A DNA stretch of 35,242 nucleotides, taken from the NCBI GenBank assembly GCA_937910305.1, contig CALEPS010000163.1, positions 1 through 35,242 of the forward strand. Direction: 5' to 3'. The DNA comes from an uncultured Bacteroidales bacterium (lineage in GTDB: Bacteria > Bacteroidota > Bacteroidia > Bacteroidales > Paludibacteraceae). The notes beneath the pieces are model-generated. The model did not search any database, was not told the origin of the DNA, and saw only the letters and a list, made by a program, of their open reading frames with translations. The stretch's first letter is position 1. Each line of letters starts with the position of its first letter. Positions 14,006 through 20,609 of this stretch are shown here, piece after piece. The translations under genes and the position numbers were made by a program.

Positions 14006-15349
14006 ATGCACCCTTTACTTTTAATATTGGTCATTGTCCTGGTCACGGTATTGCTGCTGTGGCTCGTTTTCGGCATCAACTGGCGCAGTATGCGCAATTA
14101 TGAGCGCAGGCACCAGCGTTTTCTTTCTAGATTTCGGGCGGAGGGAACGGAACAACTGAAAAAACTGTTTTTCGGAGCGGTGGAACTCTCGGACATAGAA
14201 GAACATTTCCGTCCGTTAGCGCAGTATCTGGCAGCCAACGAGAGATTAGGAGTCAGCACAACGGACGAGGTAGAAGTCATCACTTCCGGCAAACGCAAGT
14301 ATGATCTGCTCATGCGTGATCTGAGCAATGCCAAAGAGTCTATCCACATGGAGTATTACCATTTCGGTATTGACCGGGAGAGCCGTTCGGTCCGCCGCAT
14401 GCTCATGCAAAAGGCGCGAGAGGGTGTCAAAGTGCGGTTTATCAACGAAAACATAGGTAATTTTCCTATTCCGAATATCTATTTCCAATGGATGCGCCGT
14501 GCCGGAGTGGAGGTCGTCAATTTCAGCAACACGGGACTTTCGCTCCTGAAATTCCTGACGACTCTGAGTTACCGCGACCACCGCAAGATAGTGGTGATAG
14601 ACGGCAGGATAGGCTATACGGGAGGCATGAACATCACCGCCAATTATTTCCGCTACTGGAGGGACACCCACTTGCGCCTCATCGGCGATGCGGTGGCGGG
14701 ATTGCAAGTGGCATTCTTGGACACCTGGCTGGCGGCAGGAGGACGGCTGGACAAGGATCTGGCTACGTTCTTTCCGATGGTGCAAGACGGGAAGAGACCT
14801 GCCGGCAAGGAGAAACAACTGCTTACCCAGATAGTGCCGGACGACCCCTTAGCGCCCGAACCCGTGCTGCAGACGGCTTACGAATGGGTGCTCCACCATG
14901 CCGTAAAATACGTGTGGTTTCAGAGCCCTTATCTGGCGCCGCCACCATCGCTCCTCAACGCTATGCGCAGCGCAGCGGCGCGCGGGGTGGATGTACGGAT
15001 AATGATTCCCGAGGTGTGTGATACGAAAATAATGCGGCCTATCAATCATGCTTATTATGCCGATCTGATGGAGGCGGGAGTCAAGGTGATGATCCGTAGC
15101 GGACAGTTCAACCATAGCAAGACTTTTGTTTGCGACGACTACCTCTCCTGCATCGGCTCTACGAATCTGGATTACCGCAGTTTCGGAATAGATTTCGAAC
15201 TCAATACTTTCTTCTATGACCGCGGCATGGCGCAGCACCTGAAGCAACTCTTCGAAGCCGACCTGCAGCTTTGCCACCTGCTCACGCCCGAAGAAGCAAA
15301 GGCTACTCTCTGGCAGCGATTCATGCGCAACATCGCACCTATAACGTAA
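14006..15349 (+). CDS. Cardiolipin synthase-like phospholipase D family protein
   Basis: 447 residues with an N-terminal membrane span (about 3-23) and two HKD motifs: H192-x-K194-x4-D199 in RDHRKIVVIDG and H370-x-K372-x4-D377 in NHSKTFVCDD. Both are intact with the usual downstream GG and GSTNLD partners. Enzymes of this type join two phosphatidylglycerol molecules to make cardiolipin at the inner membrane. Length is close to bacterial Cls, although the second N-terminal membrane span common in Cls is not obvious. The 3' end overlaps the convergent queH by 11 bp. Confidence 0.88.
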   Translation: MHPLLLILVIVLVTVLLLWLVFGINWRSMRNYERRHQRFLSRFRAEGTEQLKKLFFGAVELSDIEEHFRPLAQYLAANERLGVSTTDEVEVITSGKRKYDLLMRDLSNAKESIHMEYYHFGIDRESRSVRRMLMQKAREGVKVRFINENIGNFPIPNIYFQWMRRAGVEVVNFSNTGLSLLKFLTTLSYRDHRKIVVIDGRIGYTGGMNITANYFRYWRDTHLRLIGDAVAGLQVAFLDTWLAAGGRLDKDLATFFPMVQDGKRPAGKEKQLLTQIVPDDPLAPEPVLQTAYEWVLHHAVKYVWFQSPYLAPPPSLLNAMRSAAARGVDVRIMIPEVCDTKIMRPINHAYYADLMEAGVKVMIRSGQFNHSKTFVCDDYLSCIGSTNLDYRSFGIDFELNTFFYDRGMAQHLKQLFEADLQLCHLLTPEEAKATLWQRFMRNIAPIT

Positions 15350-15953
15350 CCTCTCTATGCGAGAACTCGCACCCGCAATACTGCTGGTTATAGAACCGGT
15401 ATTCCTTCAGTAATTCGTTTCGCCGTTCCTGCAGGCCGTCTTTGCGCCAGTTCTGCGCCCAGAAAGAGACAGGCTCGTGTACCGCGCTGTCCGCCGGATA
15501 GCGGTTGACCATTTCTGCGGCACGCTGACCCGCCGCGTTGATTTGGTCCAAGTTCTTCCATCGTGAAGAAGCAAGGGTGGTGGCGAAGAAGGGGATATCC
15601 AACTCTTGCGCTTTGCGGGCGGTATGGAAAAGCCGGTGGTAGAAACATGCTTCGCACCGTTTCCCCCGCTCCGGCTCGTGCTCCAGCCCTTCTACGGCGC
15701 GAAGCCACTGTTCATGACACCAGTCATCGTCTATCCATTGGATTCCCAGACTCTCTGCATGACGCTTGCTCTCGTTCTTGCGGATCTCATACTCCTCGAA
15801 CGGGTGTATGTTCGGATTATAATAATAGATCACCGGCTCGACCCGATGCGCCAGCAGCCATTCTACAATAGCGCTGGAACAGGGGGCGCAGCACGCGTGC
15901 AGCAGCACTTTCGAACACCCCTCAGGAATGATAATTGCAGGTTGTTTGGACAT
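15339..15953 (-). CDS. queH: Epoxyqueuosine reductase QueH
   Basis: The 204-residue protein contains the QueH cysteine motifs: CC at 21-22 in LLHACCAPCSS, a CEAC pair in GKRCEACFYHRL, and YCGCEFS near the C-terminus. QueH (formerly DUF208) reduces epoxyqueuosine to queuosine in tRNA wobble position 34 without cobalamin, using an iron-sulfur cluster. I place the start at ATG 15951-15953; the open frame extends about 100 residues upstream, but that part crosses the divergent promoter region and into antisense nadE. Its promoter overlaps that of nadE. Confidence 0.9.
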   Translation of the reverse strand: MSKQPAIIIPEGCSKVLLHACCAPCSSAIVEWLLAHRVEPVIYYYNPNIHPFEEYEIRKNESKRHAESLGIQWIDDDWCHEQWLRAVEGLEHEPERGKRCEACFYHRLFHTARKAQELDIPFFATTLASSRWKNLDQINAAGQRAAEMVNRYPADSAVHEPVSFWAQNWRKDGLQERRNELLKEYRFYNQQYCGCEFSHREVTL

Positions 15954-15961
15954 ATTGGCTG

Positions 15962-15992
15962 CAAAATTACGAAAAAATTTTGATATATGCAA
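15962..15992 (-). promoter_or_regulatory. queH promoter, interlocked with the nadE promoter
   Basis: On the minus strand, TTG (15990-15992), a 20-bp spacer and TAATTTTG (15969-15962). Only 8 bp separate the -7 element from the start codon, so the leader is nearly absent. Confidence 0.8.
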
Positions 15993-16009
15993 AAAAAGTT
16001 GTATCTTTG
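15980..16009 (+). promoter_or_regulatory. nadE promoter, interlocked with the queH promoter
   Basis: TTG (15980-15982), a 19-bp spacer and TATCTTTG (16002-16009). The spacer contains the upstream element of the queH promoter. Confidence 0.85.
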
Positions 16010-16015
16010 CACGCA

Positions 16016-16052
16016 AAATGACCAAATAGTAAATGACTAAATTGTAAATGTC
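16016..16052 (+). repeat. 15-bp tandem array in the nadE leader
   Basis: Two units, AAATGACCAAATAGT and AAATGACTAAATTGT, plus a partial AAATGTC. This is the same family as the array in front of the exosortase gene (124-153). It occupies essentially the whole leader between the promoter and ATG 16056. Confidence 0.9.
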
Positions 16053-16055
16053 TTT

Positions 16056-17987
16056 ATGAATACAAACTTTGGATTTGTCCGAGTGGCGGCAGCAGTGCCA
16101 TCCATGAAAGTGGCAGACTGCCGTTACAACGCCGAGCAGATTCGTGCTCAGATAGACGAAGCGATTGCTGAAGGCGTTGAGGTGATCTGTTTTCCGGAAC
16201 TCAGTCTGACGGGCTACACATGTGCGGATTTGTTTTTCACCCAGCAGCTTCAGCAAAGCTCCATGCGTGAACTGGAAACCCTGTGCGACTACACCCGTGG
16301 TAAGGCTATTATCGTGCTGGTAGGGGCTCCTATGCCGGTGGACAACGATTTATACAACTGCGTTTTCGTCATGACGGACGGCGAGGTAATGGGTGTGGTA
16401 CCCAAAGTGAACCTGCCGAACACCGGTGAGTTCTATGAAAAACGCTGGTTCACTTCCGGCCGTGCGGCGCGCGAATACAAACCCGGAGGAGTGGAGCCGC
16501 GCATTCCGAAGATAGAGATATGGAGCGGAGAAGTGCCGTTCGGAACAGACCTTCTCTTCTGCACACGCAACTATGCCTTCGGAGTAGAGATATGCGAGGA
16601 TCTGTGGTCGCCGCTGCCGCCTTCTACCCAACTGGCTATCCAGGGGGCGGAGATCATCTTCAACCTCTCGTCCAGCAACTGTCTGGTAGGCAAGCATGCT
16701 TTCCGCCGCCAGATGATCACCCAGCAGAGCGCGCGCGTGCATTGCGGCTACGTCTATACCTCGTCAGGAATAGGCGAGTCCACAACGGATGTGGTGTATT
16801 CCGGCAGTACCTATATAGCAGAGAACGGAGAGATGTTATGCGAAGGCGAACGGTTCCAGCGGATCAGTTCCATGGTCATTCAGGAGATCGACGTGGAGCG
16901 GCTCCGGACGGATAGACAGCGCAACACCAATTTCACCAAAGACAAGACCGGTCATTACCGTCATATCAACGTAGCGCCGATCGAGCGCGAGGAAGAGTTT
17001 ACGGCGCCTATTCACCGTTCGTTCTCTACCGCGCCGTTCCTGCCTAAGAAAGGCGATGAGGACCAGTACTGCATGGATATTTTCTCGATTCAGACCTCCG
17101 CTCTCGCGCGCAGATGGGAACATACGCACGCCGAGACACTCGAGATCGGTATATCCGGCGGACTGGACAGCACGCTGGCTTTGCTGATCTGTGTGCAGAC
17201 GGCGGACCTCTTGGGCTATGACCGCTCGCGTATAGTAGGGGTGACCATGCCCGGATTCGGTACGAGCGACAGAACATACCAGAACGCACTCCGGCTGATG
17301 GAAGAGCTCGGTATTACCCACCGCGAGATATCTATCCGGGAGACCACGACGCAGCATCTGAGCGATATAGGCCATGATATGGAAAACCATGACATCACCT
17401 ATGAGAACGCCCAGGCACGTGTGCGCACGCTTATTCTGATGGATCTGGCGAATGAACTGAACGGACTGGTGATAGGTACAGGCGATCTGAGCGAACTGGC
17501 ACTTGGATGGTGTACGTACAACGGCGACCAGATGTCGATGTATTCTGTCAATGCCGGTATTCCCAAGACGCTTGTGCGGTACCTCGTGCGCTATGCGGCG
17601 GAGAACCTCTATGGCGAACCGCTCCGCTCGATCCTGCTGGATGTATGCGATACACCTGTTTCGCCGGAGTTGCTGCCTACGGACGAGAACGGCGAGATAG
17701 CGCAGAAGACCGAAGACAAGGTAGGTCCGTACGAACTGCACGATTTCTTCCTCTTCTATTTCCTCCGCTTCGGTTTCACACGCGAGAAGATTAAATACAT
17801 GGCGTGCCAGGCTTTTGAGGACCAGTATGATGAGGCTACTATTGACAAATGGCTGGCTATTTTCATGCGCCGTTTCTGCACCCAGCAGTTCAAACGCTCA
17901 TGTATGCCTGACGGACCGAAAGTAGTGAGTGTTTCCCTGTCTCCAAGAGGAGACTGGAGAATGCCGTCTGACGCGTCTTGTATCTGA
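16056..17987 (+). CDS. nadE: Glutamine-dependent NAD+ synthetase
   Basis: This 643-residue, two-domain enzyme makes NAD+ from deamido-NAD+, ATP and glutamine. The N-terminal nitrilase-type glutaminase has the Glu-Lys-Cys triad: E48 in CFPELSLTGY, K117 in VPKVNLPN, C180 in EICEDLW. The C-terminal synthetase has the PP-loop SGGLDS at 367-372, followed by GTGDLSELALGWCTYNGD and the usual SVNAGIPKTLVRYL. Length matches the long glutamine-dependent form. It has its own promoter and is followed at 61 bp by murB in the same direction. All key residues appear intact. Confidence 0.95.
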   Translation: MNTNFGFVRVAAAVPSMKVADCRYNAEQIRAQIDEAIAEGVEVICFPELSLTGYTCADLFFTQQLQQSSMRELETLCDYTRGKAIIVLVGAPMPVDNDLYNCVFVMTDGEVMGVVPKVNLPNTGEFYEKRWFTSGRAAREYKPGGVEPRIPKIEIWSGEVPFGTDLLFCTRNYAFGVEICEDLWSPLPPSTQLAIQGAEIIFNLSSSNCLVGKHAFRRQMITQQSARVHCGYVYTSSGIGESTTDVVYSGSTYIAENGEMLCEGERFQRISSMVIQEIDVERLRTDRQRNTNFTKDKTGHYRHINVAPIEREEEFTAPIHRSFSTAPFLPKKGDEDQYCMDIFSIQTSALARRWEHTHAETLEIGISGGLDSTLALLICVQTADLLGYDRSRIVGVTMPGFGTSDRTYQNALRLMEELGITHREISIRETTTQHLSDIGHDMENHDITYENAQARVRTLILMDLANELNGLVIGTGDLSELALGWCTYNGDQMSMYSVNAGIPKTLVRYLVRYAAENLYGEPLRSILLDVCDTPVSPELLPTDENGEIAQKTEDKVGPYELHDFFLFYFLRFGFTREKIKYMACQAFEDQYDEATIDKWLAIFMRRFCTQQFKRSCMPDGPKVVSVSLSPRGDWRMPSDASCI

Positions 17988-17997
17988 CACGGCTCGT

Positions 17998-18045
17998 AAT
18001 ATCGAAATAACGAAATATCGTAATATCGAAATATCGAAATATCGA
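17998..18045. repeat. AATATCGA octamer array
   Basis: Six 8-bp units (AATATCGA, AATAACGA, AATATCGT, then three AATATCGA) fill the gap between nadE and murB and end 3 bp before the murB ATG. Confidence 0.95.
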
Positions 18046-18048
18046 AAA

Positions 18049-19041
18049 ATGATTAAAAATAATTTCCCCATTCCCAATACCTTCGGGCTTCCGGTGAAGG
18101 CAAAGATTTTCGCTGAATATAGTTCGGTGGAGGAGTTGCGCGACTTGCTGAAACGCTATCAAGGCGAGCGGTTGTTGCATATCGGGCAGGGTTCCAACCT
18201 TCTTTTTACCGAAGATTTCGACGGCATGGTGCTACATTCGGCTATGCGTCGTGCGCGCTGCGTCAGTGAGGACAACGACCATGTATGGATAGAGGCGGAT
18301 AGCGGACTGGTACTGGACGAACTGATTGAGCAGTTGTGCGACATGGGGATATCCGGTCTGGAGAACCTGAGCTATATTCCCGGAGAAGTAGGGGCGTCGG
18401 CGGTACAGAACGTAGGAGCCTATGGCGTGGAAGTGAAGGATGTGATTGAGTCGGTTCGCGCTGTAGCTGTAGCAGATGGAGCGGAGCGTGTCTTCACCAA
18501 TGCCGAGTGTCATTACGGCTATCGGGACAGTATTTTCAAGAACGATTTACGCGGACAATACATCATCACACACGTTGTTTACAAGCTCAATAAGCATTTC
18601 GAGCCGAAGTTGGATTACGGCAATTTGCGCAGCGAAGCAGGAGATAAACCAACGCCAATGTCTGTTCGCAAGGCGGTTGTCCGCATCCGTAAGCAAAAAC
18701 TGCCGGAGGTGTCGGAACTCGGCTCAGCAGGATCGTTCTTCAAGAACCCCATTGTCTCACGGGAGAAATACGAGACACTTACGAGACAGATACGAGACGA
18801 TAGCATTCCCCATTACGAGCAGGAGGGAGGGATAAAAATACCTGCGGCATGGCTCATTGAGCAATGCGGATGGAAAGGCAAAATGATGGGTGGCGCGCAG
18901 TGTTACGAGAAACAGCCGCTGGTGCTGGTTAACCGCAACAACGCCACGCCGGAAGATATTATCAATCTCGCTGCCGCTATCTGCAAGGACGTAAAAGACA
19001 AGTTCGGCATAGAAATATCACCCGAAGTGAACTATATATAA
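18049..19041 (+). CDS. murB: UDP-N-acetylenolpyruvoylglucosamine reductase
   Basis: MurB is the FAD/NADPH enzyme that reduces UDP-GlcNAc-enolpyruvate to UDP-MurNAc, the step after MurA. The 330-residue protein has the FAD-binding LHIGQGSNLLF, GLENLSYIPGEVGASAVQNVGAYG, GYRDSIFK, then GSAGSFFKNPIV (catalytic Ser region) and PAAWLIEQCGWKG. Length and motif order fit the long MurB type. I chose ATG 18049 (MIKNNFPIPNTFG) because an upstream ATG at 17929 would lie inside nadE and read through the octamer array. It is followed by murA, so two consecutive peptidoglycan steps are adjacent. Confidence 0.95.
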   Translation: MIKNNFPIPNTFGLPVKAKIFAEYSSVEELRDLLKRYQGERLLHIGQGSNLLFTEDFDGMVLHSAMRRARCVSEDNDHVWIEADSGLVLDELIEQLCDMGISGLENLSYIPGEVGASAVQNVGAYGVEVKDVIESVRAVAVADGAERVFTNAECHYGYRDSIFKNDLRGQYIITHVVYKLNKHFEPKLDYGNLRSEAGDKPTPMSVRKAVVRIRKQKLPEVSELGSAGSFFKNPIVSREKYETLTRQIRDDSIPHYEQEGGIKIPAAWLIEQCGWKGKMMGGAQCYEKQPLVLVNRNNATPEDIINLAAAICKDVKDKFGIEISPEVNYI

Positions 19042-19103
19042 TTAAAAATTACGAATTAAAAATTACGAATTACGAATTAAAAATTACGAATTACGAATTA
19101 CGA
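19041..19103. repeat. ATTAAAA/ATTACGA counting array between murB and murA
   Basis: Nine perfect heptamers in the order K C, K C C, K C C C, where K is ATTAAAA and C is ATTACGA. The array starts at the last base of the murB stop codon and leaves only 8 bp before the murA ATG. Confidence 0.97.
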
Positions 19104-19111
19104 ATTGAGAT

Positions 19112-20482
19112 ATGGCTACATTTGTAATCGAAGGCGGACATAAACTCCATGGCGCAATTACTCCGCAAGGCGCAAAGAACGAGGCACTGCAAGTGCTTTG
19201 TGCCGTGTTGTTGACCCAAGAGACGGTCATTATTGACAACCTGCCGAATATATTGGACGTAAACAACCTCATCGATCTGCTCGGTTCGATAGGTGTGACG
19301 GTGGAGAAACTGGCGAAAGGCAAGTTTGCTTTTACGGCGGCTAATCTGGACACGGCATACCTCCGTTCTGCGGATTTCCTCAAGAAATGCAACAAACTGC
19401 GCGGTTCGGTCATGCTGATAGGTCCGCTCTTGGCGCGGCTCGGGGAAGTGACGTACGCCAAGCCAGGAGGAGACAAGATAGGACGCCGCAGGCTGGATAC
19501 ACATTTCCAGGGAATGGTCAACCTCGGTGCTACCTTCACCTACGACCAGGACCTGCTTGCATATCATTTTGAAGGCAAAAACCTCAAAGGCGCCTATATG
19601 CTGCTGGACGAAGCGTCCGTCACCGGTACGGCGAACATAATCATGGCTTCTGTCCTCGCGAAAGGAACAACAACGATATATAACGCCGCCTGCGAACCCT
19701 ACGTGCAGCAACTATGCCGGCTGCTCAATAATATGGGGGCAAAGATCAGCGGAGTAGGGTCTAACCTCCTGACGATAGAAGGAGTCAAGTCTCTTCACGG
19801 CGCACAGCATAAACTGCTGCCGGATATGATTGAGGTCGGCTCGTTCATCGGCATGGCGGCTATTACAGGCTCGGAACTCCGCATAAAAGATTGCAATCTT
19901 AGAGTTCCTTCTTCGGAGTCCCTTTCTCCCTCCCTTGTGGGGAGGGCCGGGGTGGGGTTTGGTTCTGTGTTGGGAATAATTCCTGACGCTTTCCGCAGAT
20001 TAGGAATACGCATTGACGAAGACGGCGACGATCTTGTTATTCCGGCTCAGGAACATTACCAGATTGAGTCTTTCCTTGACGGCTCGATCCTCACGGTTGC
20101 AGATGCGCCCTGGCCCGGTCTCACGCCGGATTTGCTGTCCGTCCTCTTGGTGGTAGCTACGCAAGCCAAAGGGTCGGTACTCATTCACCAGAAGATGTTC
20201 GAATCCAGGCTCTTCTTTGTGGACAAACTGATTGATATGGGAGCCCAGATCATCCTCTGCGATCCGCACAGGGCAGTGGTGATAGGGCATGACCATACGC
20301 GCCAGCTGAAACGCAATAACATGACTTCGCCGGATATACGTGCCGGTATTGCTATGCTTATTGCCGCCATGAGTGCTGATGGTATCTCCAAGATTGACCA
20401 CATAGACCAGATCGACCGCGGCTACGAAGACATCGAACACCGCCTCAATGCCATCGGGGCTTGTATCAAACGGGAGGATTGA
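19112..20482 (+). CDS. murA: UDP-N-acetylglucosamine 1-carboxyvinyltransferase with Asp at the active-site position
   Basis: MurA transfers enolpyruvate from PEP to UDP-GlcNAc, the first committed step of peptidoglycan synthesis. The 456-residue protein shows GAKNEALQ (K22-N23), the catalytic loop GGDKIGRRRLDTHF (119-132), EVGSFIGMAAITG, and DAPWPGLTPD with the conserved Asp. In the loop, D121 stands where E. coli has Cys115, the fosfomycin target; Asp is known there in naturally resistant enzymes. Residues about 262-285 (RVPSSESLSPSLVGRAGVGFGS) are an in-frame insertion containing a REP-like palindrome; without it the protein would have near-standard length. It follows murB after the heptamer array. 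Activity is likely, since the rest is well conserved. Confidence 0.95.
   Translation: MATFVIEGGHKLHGAITPQGAKNEALQVLCAVLLTQETVIIDNLPNILDVNNLIDLLGSIGVTVEKLAKGKFAFTAANLDTAYLRSADFLKKCNKLRGSVMLIGPLLARLGEVTYAKPGGDKIGRRRLDTHFQGMVNLGATFTYDQDLLAYHFEGKNLKGAYMLLDEASVTGTANIIMASVLAKGTTTIYNAACEPYVQQLCRLLNNMGAKISGVGSNLLTIEGVKSLHGAQHKLLPDMIEVGSFIGMAAITGSELRIKDCNLRVPSSESLSPSLVGRAGVGFGSVLGIIPDAFRRLGIRIDEDGDDLVIPAQEHYQIESFLDGSILTVADAPWPGLTPDLLSVLLVVATQAKGSVLIHQKMFESRLFFVDKLIDMGAQIILCDPHRAVVIGHDHTRQLKRNNMTSPDIRAGIAMLIAAMSADGISKIDHIDQIDRGYEDIEHRLNAIGACIKRED
19926..19960 (+). repeat. REP-like palindrome, copy 2, inside murA
   Basis: The core CCCTCCC-TTGT-GGGGAGGG (19928-19946) is followed by the tail CCGGGGTGGGGTTT. 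It matches the copy at 11037-11074 with one base missing in the left arm and one T-to-C change in the tail. It is read in frame as SPSLVGRAGVGF. Confidence 0.9.
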
Positions 20483-20530
20483 TAGCGAAGTGTCTGCATC
20501 CGGGTACGTGCCGGTCATGAGATACCCTCG

Positions 20531-20570
20531 ACAACCACTAAGTATCACTAAGAACCACTAAGAACAACTA
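20531..20570. repeat. 10-bp tandem array upstream of the dsbD-like gene
   Basis: Four units (ACAACCACTA, AGTATCACTA, AGAACCACTA, AGAACAACTA) lie between murA and the dsbD-like gene. Confidence 0.85.
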
Positions 20571-20578
20571 ACGTTTAA

Positions 20579-20603
20579 TTTTTCGAACAGAGCGTTCGAA
20601 AAA
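20579..20603 (+). other. Perfect hairpin just upstream of the dsbD-like start
   Basis: TTTTTCGAAC (20579-20588) and GTTCGAAAAA (20594-20603) form a 10-bp stem with a 5-nt loop. The structure ends 6 bp before ATG 20610, so it would cover the translation initiation region. It lacks a trailing T run and is therefore not a good terminator for murA. It may be an operator or a translational control hairpin. Confidence 0.6.
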
Positions 20604-20609
20604 GATAAT

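Noticed and set aside
15954..16256. About 100-residue N-terminal extension of QueH
   Set aside because: It crosses the divergent promoters and runs antisense to nadE; QueH homology starts at 15953.
19041..19103. CRISPR array
   Set aside because: The units are only 7 bp and contiguous, with no spacers; none of the arrays has repeat-spacer structure and no cas gene is present.
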